Shown here: positions 1 through 11,471 of the stretch, in pieces
Numbering within the stretch: position 1 is the stretch's first letter
How the letters are laid out: the number at the start of each line of letters is the position of its first letter
DNA from: Limnephilus marmoratus
Lineage: Eukaryota > Arthropoda > Insecta > Trichoptera > Limnephilidae
DNA length: 64,000 bases
Assembly: GCA_917880885.1 (NCBI GenBank)
Contig: OU862919.1
Coordinates: 46,909,058 to 46,973,057, forward strand
Direction of reading: 5' to 3'
Translations under genes and position numbers: made by a program
Notes under the pieces: model-generated
Seen by the model: only the letters and a program-made list of their open reading frames with translations
Told to the model about the DNA's origin: nothing
Databases searched by the model: none

Positions 1-1120
1 ATCAGTAGGATTTATAGGTTCAATTAGAAATGCCACAGAGCCGAACCCTCTGATATGAAAATATCTGGAGTCGGTGAATTATATTCCCATTTGGTCTCTA
101 GTAGGTTGACATGTTGTTCTTGTATTGTTTTGTATTTATAATACTTATATAGTGCAATTGCATAACGTGGATTCACTAGATGATCATTTGGGGAAGTGTA
201 TGAAAGGGTTTAGTTTTTCCTTCTTTTTTTTTTTTTTTGGGGGGAAAATTTAACCCGGACATTTAAATCTGGTGCGTTAAATAACGATTGAGAAAAATTG
301 GAGGAATGTGAAGTTATGTCTCTCATTTGTTTCTATTCACCCTCAAGTTTCAAATCACGGTACGTAAAGTTTATCAAAAAAATAATCTTTACTGAACCAT
401 TAAAACTGCAACCACATTGAAACGGAATGTACAAACAAATTTGCAAACACAAGAAATGCAAAAGTGGATCTCGCTACGCTCAGTCAATAACAGTAACAAC
501 GGTATATGAAAATTGTCTGCACGAAACGCAACCCACCAAGCAATAAATCTGTTATTATCGCGTCATTATGACAGTATTATTCATTTTGCAGAGTTGCAAA
601 AATTATATTCGAGGTGTGTTCACGTTCGTTCCTCGTAAAATGATTCTATAGAGATGAAATTTTCTCGTATATACGGGTTGTGGTCGATGATAAAATTCAA
701 CGAAACGGTTTTAAAATTGGGTAATCTCGAAGGGTCATAAGATTGGGTAATCTCGAATAGTTCCATGAACTCGTTCTTTAGTGTGAGGAGTACAGGAGCC
801 ACGAACGTCCGAATCAACGTTTCTATTGCAATTTAATGTAGATAATATATGGCAGGGATGGCAAATGTATTTCTTCTAGTGTTCGTGAATCATTAAAAGA
901 GTAATATCGATCGTCCAGTTGATTAGTCAGACACGTCCAAAAATTCAACCCCCCTCAATTGGCCTCAGAATTCTATAGTACCTACTCACAGACTACATTC
1001 CTGGAAAATACATTACAATTACAGGAAATGGAAAATAATGCAAAAACATAGCAAACAATGCATCATTATATATTATAATTAAACTAGCGAGTTCCCAGCA
1101 TGCGTAGCAATGCTACTTAA
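1..1120. other. AT-rich stretch with no recognisable feature
   Basis: I see no gene, RNA gene or bounded repeat here. Short open frames have no recognisable domain. A T-run followed by a short G-run lies near 226-244. Confidence 0.5.
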
Positions 1121-1139
1121 ATGAAGAAATTGTTTCTCT

Positions 1140-1345
1140 CTACGTGTCCTTTCCCATTCTTCCCCGTTCCCCTCCCGCATTTCCTCCTGCCTTCCCCCTC
1201 CCCTCTCCCGCTTTCGACCGTCCCGAGAACCCCCCTCTTCCACCTTACCTGCCTTCACCCCTCATTCTTCCCTCAACCAGCGAATCTCCTCTCCCCCTCC
1301 CGGATTCCCCTCTCCCTCCCTCCTTCCATCCCTCCGCTATCCCAT
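1140..1345. repeat. Pyrimidine-rich low-complexity tract
   Basis: About 200 bases made mainly of C and T, with many CCC and CCCC runs. The complementary strand is therefore G-rich and could form G-quadruplexes. Open frames through it consist of Pro, Ser and Leu and are composition artefacts. Confidence 0.7.
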
Positions 1346-1945
1346 GAGACACACCCATTTTTCAAACAACTCGCACATCATCTTTTCCAAATTTTTTATA
1401 CAAATTTCATAACGCCAGAGCTTACCAGCATGTAAAGAAAGCTTCGTGGGCGTGCACACAACAACTCAGCAAAGTTTACTCAGGAGCTTCTGTGTGGATA
1501 TAATGTAAAAAGAAAAAAATAGCAGATGAGTAAAGGTCCGCGACGTTCGGCCCATGACTGGAACAATGAAATTCTAACTGATTCATATACTCGTAATTAT
1601 TATTTTTTTAAACTTTGTCGGCGTCTCAGGTTCGCTATTCCTGGTATAGGGAGGTCATGGAACGTCTGACGGAAGGAATGGAAACGAAAGAGAAAAAAAA
1701 AGGAAAATGGGGTGGAAAGGGAGGGAATTGAATCCCTGGGGAAACCCCGCGCACAGCGAGCACAATGCACTTTTGGCACGCGATTATTATTGCCAGCTTT
1801 CAAAACTATTGTCCTCTGTTCGTGGTATTATTATTCAGTGGCAGTTCCCGGGAAAGGAATAAAATACACAAAAAATAGCATCACGTGAAAGATGCCCAAA
1901 ATTAAAGAATCGTGAAACCAGGCGTGTTGTATAGGGCCAGATTTA

Positions 1946-1996
1946 CAATTAGGAGGCGGTTATGGGTACCGCCGCCCCGGGAACCATTTATGGAGG
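1946..1996 (+). repeat. Family R SINE-like element, head fragment
   Basis: Contains the GC-rich head of family R (GGGTACCGCCGCCCCGGGAA and flanking bases). The same head is seen in reverse near 6710-6750 and 43560-43600, and directly at 53403-53460. The copy stops shortly after the head. Confidence 0.6.
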
Positions 1997-2156
1997 TACT
2001 GCTGAAAACCAGCTACAATTCAGGATTTCTCCTGGAATGCAGTTACCCTTTCGTTATTTTTATTTTTCTTTTACTAACTCTATTATTTCTATTTTTAAGT
2101 TACCCATTTCAGGAGAATTATTCCGCGGGCTGCTACTTCTATTTATCTTTTGTATA

Positions 2157-2533
2157 ATGTTAATGTAAGTACTTGCATACTGCTTACTAACGCCGTATGC
2201 ATGGACATTGGACGGTCTAGAGTCGTTTAAATAAATGTAGCTTCGTTCAATAAAAAAAGTAGTCTTATGAAGGAGGAAACCATATGTTTCCTTATAACGC
2301 TATTGGGAAAGTGATGGGGTCCCCTCCAATGACCCGTTCGTATCATGTTAATGTAAGTACTTGCATACTGCTTTCTATACCCGTATGCATGGACATTGGA
2401 GGGTCTAGAGTCGTTCAAATAAATGTAGCTTCGTTCAATAAAATAGAGTCTTGACGTGTGCGGTGAAGGAGCGGTGTGTACTTTCAAAAAGGCTTATAAC
2501 GCCTTTGGGAAAGTAGTAGGGTCAACTCCAATG
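2157..2533. repeat. Tandem duplication, 188-bp unit, two copies
   Basis: The stretch starting ATGTTAATGTAAGTACTTGC at 2157 recurs at 2345 with only scattered differences. Each unit also holds the downstream block with ACGC, TGGGAAAGT and CTCCAATG. This is a direct repeat of about 188 bases; no coding content is recognised. Confidence 0.8.
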
Positions 2534-2629
2534 TGATATTCGTTAATAGAATCAATGATAAAAGAACAAAATGTGTAATATTGTAAAAAATCTATTAATT
2601 AATAAACGTTTTAATTTATTATTATTATT

Positions 2630-3017
2630 TATTGGATAACCAACACCTCTGCCGTAGGTCACCCCAAGTGGTTCGCTACGTTTGGTGACTTAGCAGGGGT
2701 ATCCGGGTTCATGGAGTAAGGGTTGGCGGCGTCTGCCCACCAACTGCATGGCGGCCCGGATCGTAAGAGAATGGTTGAGGGAGTCGCTTTGACTTCGCCT
2801 TGCACCGCAGTTGGAGGGATGGATTCATACGTCCGTCACTCCTGGACACACTAACCCCCAGATTCCTACCCACCCCTTATACCCTCTTCCTTCCCAGAAC
2901 TTCCTCTCCTTATTTTCTTAAAAAGAGCCTCCACACAGCACCCCCCAAATATGACATAGGCCCTGAGGGGAATTATTTTTCTCAGGGCCTCCTGTGTGGA
3001 GCTAATGTAAAAAAATT
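2630..3017 (+). repeat. Family R SINE-like retroposon, nearly full copy
   Basis: Runs from TATTGGATAACCAACACC to a tail with the stem-loop of the family (GGCCCTGAGG ... CTCAGGGCC), then GTGTGGAGCTAATG and an A-run. The same unit occurs in both orientations across the window. The final 100 bases match the 3' end of LINE4 (40388-40490), so LINE4 is the probable source of mobilising enzyme (inference). Open frames inside it are not genes. Confidence 0.75.
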
Positions 3018-3649
3018 ATTAACAGACCGATTGCCGTATCTAACTCAGTCTGTTCTATATCACGAGCTGAACACCCGTTCGCAGTTTATGTTGGCTTCAT
3101 GAAAAAGGGTCGTTTCTTTGACTCGTTTTTAAGTAAGTCGGGTTATCTCTTAGCTTAGCTAGTCTCTTCAAAGGCCCGCATAGTTAAATCCCTTCCTATA
3201 GAGCCTTCCTTAACCCGCCTCACAACTCACAACACTGCACAACCGAGTGTCGACATAGGTCCTATATTAAAAAAAAAACTGTCAACGTCTTTTTGACATT
3301 TAGAATGGGGCCGAATGACAGAGAAATTTGCCCAGAGAAACAGTTTTTCGCTACGCCACTTTTTTGGTAGATCTCTACTCTGTGTAACCACGAGACGAGT
3401 AAGTAAATATTTTTCAGTTTTATTGCTTTCAATTCTTGCAAATCTCTCAAACAGAATAGTTCCCGGTGCACTTGTGTGCTGTGTGCATTACGAAGTCCCT
3501 CGCTTTATTTTATGTGCAGTTGTTTGCATCTTTATGCGTCGTTGTTCTTCTTATTGCAGTACGTCGGACGTGCTATATTTTACTCTGGAAAAGGAAAATC
3601 CTAAAACTTCATCGCCAATTCGGATATTGATTTTGACATTTCCGGGATT

Positions 3650-4039
3650 TTTTTACATTAACTTTACGCAGGAGGCCATGAAGAAAAACAATTCCCTCGG
3701 GGCCTAGTGGAGAGGCTTTTTGGGGAAGGCTAGGAGAGGAAGTTCTGGGAAGGGAAAAGGTATGAAGGGTGTGTAGGAATCTGGGGTTCAATGTTTCCAG
3801 GATGGATGAATCCATCCCTCCCACTGCGGTGCTATTCGATGGGTCAAGAGAGTCCGGCTGGAGAAGTCTAGGTTAAGTCTCCTTCAACCAGGCTCTCCCG
3901 AACTGGCCCGCCACGCAGTAGGTGAGCTAACAGACAAATCTCACCCCTTATGAACTCGGGCACCCCTGCTAAATCACCAATCGTAGCGAACCAATTGGGG
4001 TTACCTATGGTTGGGGAGTTGGTTATCCAATAAATGGTT
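3650..4039 (-). repeat. Family R SINE-like retroposon, diverged copy
   Basis: Reverse-orientation copy: it starts at the tail (TTTTTTACATTAACTTTACG) and ends at the head-proximal GGTTATCCAATAAATGG. It is diverged in the tail hairpin compared with the 2630 and 6415 copies. Confidence 0.7.
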
Positions 4040-4892
4040 TAGGTAGCCAAATTTTTAAAAAAGGTAGATAATGTTAAAGAATTAAGGATTTAGACGAAAA
4101 TTAAATAAAAGTTTGGAAAATATTCATGGTTAAAATGCTCAATTTTCATGAAAGTCAAAAAGTCATTTTTTCTAAAGGAGCAACTGGTACATAAAAAAAA
4201 TATTGAAGTCGTCAGAATTTATTAAAGTCTAATAATCAAAAATAATATTTTCTAAGCATAGGTATTATAATATTGTATTACCTAAGCTATATGTTTCGTA
4301 AAAAAAATAATTAGAAGGATTAAAAAACCGCTCCATCCAGAGTACCAAGGCCTTGATTGCGGCACCTCGTCGACTTCTTTTTGTTTGTCGGGCGGTCAGT
4401 CGCCCCGGCGCGCGTTGCACTCGGGCGCGATTCTATACGAACACACCTTAAAGCGGTACCTACTAGGAGGACGATCAACCTGGGGACCGAACCGGCCAAC
4501 TGGTAAATTTATGAATTATGAAGACACCGTGTAAAGAGGTGATTTTGTCTGACGATATAAGAGGGTTTTCTGAAAGTTTGAAAAATTATGAAACATCGAA
4601 GGCATCAGGATGATTTTTTTTTTAATGTTGTAAAGTGGTTTTCGCTGAAGGTGGAAAATTGATGAATTATAAAGACCCAGAGTATGAGGATTTTTTCCTG
4701 GTGTTATAAAAAGTTTTTGACCAAAGCTGGAAAAATTATGAGGGTTAAAGGGTTTTTTTTACATTTTAAAGGGGTAATGCGTTTTATAAATATATCATTA
4801 TCATTTGATTTTTAAATTGAGAAAGGTTTGAAACAGGTAAAATTTTAAGCAATTAATTTTAGATGAGGATGTGAAAATATATCATGTTTAAA

Positions 4893-5520
4893 ATTGTAGT
4901 AGAGTGTAGAGACTGAGGAGTATATAGTCTAAAGACTGAAGAGTAGTGTAGAGTGTAGACACTGAAGAGCAGTGTACAGTAAAGAGTAGTGTGTAGTGTA
5001 CAAGTGTACACATTGAGGAGTGGTTTACAGTGAAGAGTAGTTTAGAGTGTATATACTGAAGAGCGGTGTACAATGAAGAGTAATGTATAGTGTACATACC
5101 GAAGAGATGTTTACAGTGAAGAGTAGTGTAGAGTGTAGATACTGAAGAGTGGTGTACAGTGTAGTGTAGAGTAGATGCTGAAGAATAGTGTACAGTGAAG
5201 AGTAGTGTAGAGTATAGATACTGAAGAGAAGTGTACATATTTAAGAGTAGTGCACAATGAAGAGTAATGTAGAGTGTATATACTGAAGAGTGGTGTACAG
5301 TGAAGTGTAGTGTAGAGTGTAGATACTGAAGGGTAGTATACAGTGAAGAGTAGTGTAGAGTGTATATACTGAAGAGTGGTGTACAGTGAAGTGTAGTGTA
5401 GAGTGTAGATACTGAAGAATAGTGTACAGTGAAGAGTAGTGTAGAGTGTAGATACTAAAGAGTCTACTAAGAGTATGGTAGATACTAAAGAGTCGTGTAG
5501 ATACTGAAGAGTAGTGTAGA
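4893..5520. repeat. 43-bp minisatellite array
   Basis: Tandem units built on GTGTAGAGTGTAGATACTGA. Successive TACTGAAG starts at 5281, 5324, 5367, 5410 and 5453 are exactly 43 bases apart. Earlier units (4893-5240) are more irregular. An open frame of 116 codons on the minus strand (4888-5238) is a by-product of the repeat: it reads as Tyr-Ser-Thr-Leu-Leu periodicity. Confidence 0.9.
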
Positions 5521-5549
5521 GGAATATTTTTAATTAATTAACTAAAAGA

Positions 5550-5825
5550 AGAGTGTTTGAGTGGAAAATACTCTCAATATCGCCCTGGTGAAGGATCATC
5601 GTTCAGTATCGAAACCTTGCCTGAAATGGCTTTAGCCGTATTTGTTGACTAGATCTGAATAGCCAGGAACGTTCCCACCTTCATATTTCTCACCTCCTTT
5701 CCGTATCCCACTACCGTCAGCCTCACAGCGTACTACATTCGGGGATGCCACAATCGCACTGGCTCCAGACGATCGAGGAGCAGTTGGGACTCTTGTAGCG
5801 TGTTCATATAAAAAAATTACATAGA
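5550..5825 (+). repeat. Family T SINE, body without tRNA head
   Basis: Matches the body of the full copy at 12124-12475 from GATACTCTCAGTATCGCC-like sequence through AGATCTGAATAGCCAGG to the tail GCAGTTGGGACTCTTG and TTCATATAAAAAAA. The tRNA-related head is missing, consistent with 5' truncation. Confidence 0.75.
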
Positions 5826-6241
5826 AAAATACAGGAATAAAAGTTGTTTTGTCTGAATACAGTATTGGTATTGATAGAATAAAATAATTATACGCGAACA
5901 AATATTTGTTATAACTTATAACTAATAAGAATCAATTTACACGATCTTCGGATATTGCAAAATAAAATACTTACAATTTAGATAATTTTTTTGTCGAAAG
6001 CTAACAAAAAGCTTAAATAATTGGTATCATCGTATTATTTTTAATTAAAGCTAAGACTTAATTCAGCGAAAACTGAAAATCAAAGTAAAGTTTGTAATAC
6101 AATATTCGTTCAGTGAACCTCACAGCTATTAGGGTAATTATTATTTTTTAAATGATGACGAAAAATAACAAAATTAAATTTTACAAGAATTCCAGGGAAA
6201 GCAATCCGTCTGTCTACCTGTACATAACTTCATATATAATG

Positions 6242-6394
6242 AAGAGTGTCAGTGGCGGTGAGGATTTGCTTTTTATACAAATCTACAGTTTATTCCGAGA
6301 TTGATGAAATTTTGCACACTTGACCTTCAAAACAGGTGGAAAATAAACTGTAGATTTGTATACAGAGCAAATCCTCGCCGCCACTGACACTCTT
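6242..6394. mobile_element. Hairpin MITE, about 153 bp
   Basis: Two arms of about 50 bases are inverted copies: AGAGTGTCAGTGGCGG at the left and CCGCCACTGACACTCT at the right, with the pairing continuing inward past ACAAATCTACAGTTTA. A short loop (about 45 bases) separates them. I could not identify a clear TSD, so the superfamily is unassigned. A related inner segment (ATTTTGCACACTTGA) recurs near 6893. Confidence 0.75.
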
Positions 6395-6414
6395 AAAGCA
6401 GAATTTTAATACTT

Positions 6415-6755
6415 CTTTTTTACATGAGCTCCACACAGGAGGCCCTGAGGAAAATAATTTCCGTCAGGGCCTATGTCATCTTTGAGGATGCTGTGTGGAG
6501 GGTTTTTTTAAGGAAAGGAAGGAGAGGAGAGTTCTGGGAAGGAAAAGGGTTTAAGGGGTGGGTAGGAATCTGGGGTTCAGTAAGTCCTGGCCATCCGCCT
6601 CCAAGACCTAGACAAACCTCACCCCATGAACCCGGGCACCCCTGCTAAATCACCAAACGTAGCGAACCACTTGGGGTGACCTATGGCAGAGGTGTTGGTT
6701 ATCCAATAAAGGTTCCCGGGGCGGCGGTACCCATTCCCGCCTCCCAAATTGAAAA
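6415..6755 (-). repeat. Family R SINE-like retroposon, internally deleted
   Basis: Contains the tail stem-loop in its best form (GGCCCTGAGG, loop AAAATAATTTC, then CTCAGGGCC) at about 6440-6470 and the complete GC-rich head at 6712-6755. The middle third seen in the 2630 and 49300 copies is missing. Confidence 0.8.
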
Positions 6756-6959
6756 GAATATACGAAGTGGCCCAAATTTATCTCACCAAGGGGGGGGGGG
6801 GAAGGGGTCTAGATTGGAAGAAAATTTGCTCACGTAATTAATGTATGCCCCCAAAGCAGAATTTGGATACTTTTTAAATTAAATTTTGCACACTTGATTG
6901 TCAAAATAAAAGAAAAAATTAAGAGGAAACCTGGTCGCCGAGAAATTTAAACAATAGGT

Positions 6960-7210
6960 ATTTTACCAAATTGTGGCTGTCACTGTCGCTCTTCCTTCCC
7001 CAAATACTGAGCGAAAGGGACAACATCAGGTTGATGATACCCAAATAAAATCGTAAAAATCGAGGGTTTGTACTTCCTGTTTTTCTCCTCCAAAACTGGA
7101 CTAATTTTTAAGAAACCGGCTATTTTAATGATTTTTGGAGGTTCGTAACTTCTATAAGCAGTATAAGTATAAAAAAGCAAAACGTACGGACATACTAATG
7201 TCTACATCAG
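6960..7210. repeat. Dispersed repeat X, inverted relative to 52820-53180
   Basis: Shares diverged blocks in inverted orientation with 52820-53180, including GAGCGAAAGGGACA, AAATAAAATC, CTCCAAAACTGGAC and AGCAAAACGTAC. Boundaries are approximate. It is unclassified. Confidence 0.6.
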
Positions 7211-7309
7211 TTTTCGAAAAACTCTGTATAAGGCCAGGGTAGCGCCGGCGACTTCAGCTAGACTTGTTTCTGGGTTTGTATATAAATATATACGAGTAGA
7301 TATATATGC

Positions 7310-7480
7310 TATGCGTTGCTAAACCATTCATCCGATTACGATGAAACTTTGGGGATTTGATGTGTGCATGGCCGCGATGGTTTCTATATACAATACTGAG
7401 TTCTGGAATCATGAAATTATGCATTGCTAACCGTTCATCAGACTGCGATGAAACTTTGGGATTTGATGTGTTCGCGGGAG
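7310..7480. repeat. Direct repeat of a Helitron-like arthropod motif
   Basis: The phrase GATGAAACTTTGGGGATTTG with upstream TTGCTAAACCATTCATCCGA appears near 7316 and again, diverged, near 7423. Similar phrases are familiar from non-autonomous Helitron-type repeats in arthropods, but I see no Helitron terminus here, so the class is only a suggestion. Confidence 0.4.
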
Positions 7481-7570
7481 AGGGGTGGGGGGAGGGGAAC
7501 CAGAAAGGGGAGAAGATAACCCGGGAGGGCGGAGGGGAACTCGGGAGGGGGGTTCGCGGGACGGGGGAAT
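7455..7570. repeat. G-rich low-complexity tract
   Basis: Many G-runs of 3-7 on the plus strand with few interruptions. It has G-quadruplex potential by composition only. Open frames here are low-complexity. Confidence 0.6.
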
Positions 7571-8389
7571 AGCTGTCACTGGATCACAGTGGATCCGAGG
7601 AAACGGCTATTTTAAGAACCAGTTCCTTTCGGATTTATAAAATGGTCACCAACACTAAAAATGGGCGGAGCCGAAATAAAAGCCGCCCGCAGGGCCTAGC
7701 AGAAAAAATCTGCGGAGCGGGTTTTTAACTGCTAGTGCTCTATAAAATAGCGTCGAAGCCAGCAATTATTTTGCTTTGAACTGGGAAAAGCTCAGCGCCT
7801 AACAAACTTTGGTTGTTTTTACAAGGCTTCTGCTTCCAGCTAGTAAGAGCGGAATCGATTGATTACCCCCTGATTTTCTCTCGAGTGCTTCCCTGAAATA
7901 AACTTCGTAAAGTTTCTAAAAGATATAAACTTTTTATCCAGCACAAGCATTATTGGAAGAGCTTCAACACCGATATTACGGGAGTACGAACATACCGTAT
8001 TAATAAAGCTACTAAACGCTACTTTTTCCTTTGACGCTTTGAAGGACAAAGTAATTTTCACAATCAAAAAGACAGTAAATACTGGGAAGCATTAGAAATA
8101 CGTAGCTACAATTTCATCGATCCAAATATTGTTCGGAATTTTTCCACTACCGAAGGTCATAGCGGTATGTTAAAAGAAAAATTACCTTCGAATCTAAATG
8201 ATCGTGATAACACTGATAACCAATAAAGTAAATGGCACATTCCTGAATTTTCTGTTAGAACGCTTGTCCCAATTTTTATAACGAACGTTAGTTATATTAC
8301 ATGCATTTGGTTAGATATGTGTGCGTGTATGTATGTGAATGTGTGTATGTATGAGCGCAAGGTTGGTGAAGAGAGCATCGTGCTTCATT
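7571..8389. other. No recognisable feature
   Basis: Non-repetitive AT-rich sequence on inspection. It holds a short GT/TA-rich run at about 8300-8350. The 75-codon minus-strand frame at 7840-8067 has no domain I recognise. Confidence 0.4.
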
Positions 8390-9250
8390 GTTTTTTTTTA
8401 CGTTAGCTCCACAGACATATGAATATATCTGAACCTGCCCTAAGTGATAAAAACGTATTATTTCCCCCTCCCCATGGAGCCAGCTGGAGCTCCTCCTTGG
8501 AGCCAGCTCGCTCCATGGGGAGGGGAACCTCGCTTGAATCTAAAATATGTGACGTCATCATTCTTGTCTTGACCAGCGCGGAACTAACATCCATACATTT
8601 TACGAAATAACACGCCAAAAACGGTAGCTTGTGCTATTATGTGGACATAGCGAATGTGGGCGGTTCTCCAGTGTGCTCGTCGCTGGTTACAGGGGTAAGA
8701 AAATTATGAAACATTTGTAAAAGTGTCTTAACTAAACACGGCAACAAAATATTGCTATGTGAATAGGGGCGAATCTTTTCGGGGCGAGCATTTGGCCTTC
8801 GCAAATATGTTATTAACGTGGCAAGCAATTCGCGCTCCCATGTAAAAAGGTCTATTCTATTCATCCAAAGCAGATTTTGCTTTTAAGAACTAAATGGTGA
8901 TATTATAAAGCGAGATGCCTATATACTGTCAGATTGATTTTTTAACGAATCACAGTCATCTTTCCTCTCTTCGCCCTCTATAGTTTGGTTTTTCCCCTAT
9001 ATCTTCTGGTCTATTGAATTTGGATGTCTATGATTAGCTCACACAGGAGGCCCTGAGGAAAACAAAATTCCCCTCAGAGCCTGTGTCATATTTGGGGATG
9101 CTGTGTGGTGGTTCTTTTTAAGGAAGGGGAAGAGAGAAGTGCTGGGAGGAATAAGGTATGAAGGGGTGGATAGGAATCTAGGGTTCAACGTGTTCAGGAA
9201 TGATGGATGCATGAATCCACCACACTGCGGTGCAAGGCGATGGGATTTTC
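8390..9250 (-). repeat. Family R copy split by a hAT insertion
   Basis: The tail start (T-run, ACGTTAGCTC) lies at 8390-8409 and the copy resumes at 9033 with ATTAGCTCACACAGGAGGCC, then runs to about 9250. The intervening 623 bases are the hAT-type element 8410-9032. TTAGCTC is duplicated by that insertion. Confidence 0.75.
8410..9032. mobile_element. hAT-type non-autonomous element, 623 bp, copy 1
   Basis: Termini are CACAGACAT and ATGTCTATG. Flanks are GTTAGCTC and ATTAGCTC, an 8-bp TSD with one mismatch. An 8-bp TSD and short CA...TG ends are typical of hAT elements (family knowledge). An inverted, highly similar copy lies at 46559-47202. A subpalindrome (CTCCCCATGGAGC ... GCTCCATGGGGAG) sits at 8467-8522. 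No transposase is present. Confidence 0.85.
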
Positions 9251-9589
9251 AACAGTTATTGATTCTGAGGCGGAACGAAGTTCGCCGGGTTAGTTAGTTG
9301 TTTATAAAATGGAAAATATTTACCGGTAAGAAAAAAACCTTCGTTTAATTACTGAAAAATATATTCATAAAGCTTGTGTAAAAATTTGAGACTGATCGGT
9401 ATAGGCGTTTCCGAGAAATCTTACTCACCGACTTTAAAAACACAGTGTGGAGAAAAACGCTACTTAAATCATTGCTAATGTCAATCGCTGAATCAAATCA
9501 ACGCTGCTAAATCATTATTTTAAAGCAATAAAAAATATGAAAATAGAGTTAAAAGTTACAACTAAAAAAAATTAAATGTCTTTCCAAGA

Positions 9590-10345
9590 AAAAAATTGAA
9601 AAGCACATTTTTTTCGGTTTCCTGACTGCGGATAACCCCTTAAGAGCGTTTAACCAGCCAGCGGACGAAAATCCACATTTCGTCGAAAGTTGTTCTTACG
9701 ATCGTGCAGGGCGGTTACAATGAGAAAGATTAATTATTCTCCGACCAGCTTTTTAAAATTATAACTCAATATCGAATTTATTTCAATCCAAATTAGCTTT
9801 AATTTATACCTTCATCCAAAAATGCTGAAAGGCGTGATGATAAAACTATTGAAATAATGTACTTTTTGTAATTATTTTTTGATTATAAGTATTTATCATT
9901 TTTCAATAATGTCTAAATTTAATAAGAATGTTAAAAAAATCTGAAATATATTAGTTTGTAAGTGCGCAAATAAATACACAAATGGACCAATTTTCGTCAA
10001 GAAACACATGTACGTACATATTTTTTTAATGATTTTATTGAAACTAAAATTAAAATTCTAAAACATGCGTTTGCTAGATAATGTATTGATTTATTTTACT
10101 GCATGATTATATTATTTGAAATGGGTGTGGTATGATACAAAATCTTTTTTGAAAATTTAATAAATCTCCCAACGACCTATGGAATAACCTTATTATACTA
10201 AAAATTAAAAAATTTGCTGAATGCTAGATAAAAGAACAATCTTTCGAAATCCATTTATAATTTTTTGTGGAAAAGAGTCAATACGCCTAAAATCTTTTTT
10301 TGAAAATGACGTATTTCCGGTTTTCTCTGGTAATGCCCTCTTAAG
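9590..10345. repeat. AT-rich dispersed repeat, partly shared with 32562-32885
   Basis: The part 10030-10345 is an inverted, diverged copy of 32562-32885; shared pieces include CTATGG near ACGACC, GTGGAAAAGAGTCAATACG and CCGGTTTTCTCTG. A related GGTTTCCTGACTG phrase occurs at about 9615. No ORF is present. Confidence 0.6.
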
Positions 10346-10689
10346 CCTTCCACTGTCATAAAAAAATTGCCGTATAACTGTCAAAACCCGTGGAATTTGA
10401 AACTTGGATTGAGAAAAATGTATCTTTTACCATAATCCCGACATAAATATGTAGTTCTTTCTTGTGTTAATTAAGTTGAACAAATTATTTATATTTTTTT
10501 TACACATTAAGGGCTCATGGAGAGACCGAAAACTGGTTGGCAACTCAGCACGTCACAGCTCAATTTATCAACCTCCTGAACATAGTCGATATTCTTCTGA
10601 TCTGACATATCGTAAATTACTCGAAAACTTGACAGGTTTATGAGCCGCTACCATGGCAACCTGTCAACAAGGCAACTGAAACGCGACGG

Positions 10690-11155
10690 CCGCGGAGACC
10701 AGCACTCTACACAATAGGCCCTGAGGGAAATTATTTTCCTCGGGGCTTCTGTCTGAGGTGCTTTGTGGAGGGTCTTTTTGAGGAGAGGAAGGAATGAACT
10801 TTGGTCTTGAAGAGGTTATAGGAAAGAGGAAACACAGAGGCCGGCAAATCGTTCCACAGTCAGTCGTAGAAGCGACGCGTTCTCTTGTGACTAAGTCAAC
10901 CGGGTATATATGTTGGGCGCGCGTTTGACATTGTTCCCGACAGTGAACCGGTGCCGAGGGGATCAACGACGCTCGGAGCATCTTCCTTTGAAATACCGGT
11001 AGAACATAAGAATAAAGGATATCATTCCCACCCGATGCCTAGGCTCTAAAGATTGCAATCCGTTTGTTAAGACAGGGTAATCTATTAAACGGACCGCCCG
11101 TTTCTGCAAAGAGTCGAGGGTTTTTTCAGGTATTTTGGGGTTCCCAGATTTGAAA
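10690..11155 (-). pseudogene. LINE4-family 3' relic
   Basis: Read on the minus strand this matches the C-terminal end of the LINE4 ORF (the IPSAPVH..E..QTRAQH stretch and PVD, then a frameshift) and its 3' UTR with the GGCCCTGAGG stem-loop near 10705-10740. It extends upstream through sequence matching LINE4 around 40700-40860 (CAAAGAGTCGAGGGT, TCAGGTATTTTGG). Frameshifts and indels make it non-functional. Confidence 0.75.
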
Positions 11156-11217
11156 TGCCAAATGGTCGAGTTACAGGACTTCGCTATGATCAGTCAAAGA
11201 TAAAACAGTTATGTACA

Positions 11218-11415
11218 CAAGGGCGGATCCAGCTTTGGCGCCAGGGGGGGGTCACATACCGCCAGGCGGGGTCACATAGTCGTGGTCAAGTCACTAGAAG
11301 TTATGATTTGATTTTTATAAAAATAGATACAAGTAAAAAGTAGGTCCACCTAGGTCCTGGACCCAGCCCAGGGGGGGGTCATGACCCCATGACCCCCCCC
11401 CTGGATCCGCCCTTG
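11218..11415. mobile_element. hAT-type MITE, 198 bp, perfect 8-bp TSD
   Basis: Inverted ends CAAGGGCGGATCCAG and CTGGATCCGCCCTTG are flanked by TATGTACA on both sides (11210-11217 and 11416-11423). The terminal sequence and TSD size fit the hAT superfamily. The interior holds G/C runs and no ORF of note. Confidence 0.9.
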
Positions 11416-11471
11416 TATGTACAGTCATTTTGCTAAAGTGATCTCGTTTAATTAGATTCTAAATTTAATTG

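Noticed and set aside
1121..1435. 104-codon and 67-codon Pro/Ser-rich frames
   Set aside because: Low-complexity pyrimidine tract; frames open because stops need A or G.
4888..5238. 116-codon minus-strand open frame
   Set aside because: It is a reading of the 43-bp minisatellite; the amino-acid periodicity follows the repeat.
4893..5520. CRISPR-like array
   Set aside because: Units are contiguous with no unique spacers, and the DNA is eukaryotic.
8403..8618. Overlapping frames on both strands
   Set aside because: They fall inside the hAT-type element and its palindrome; no transposase motif.
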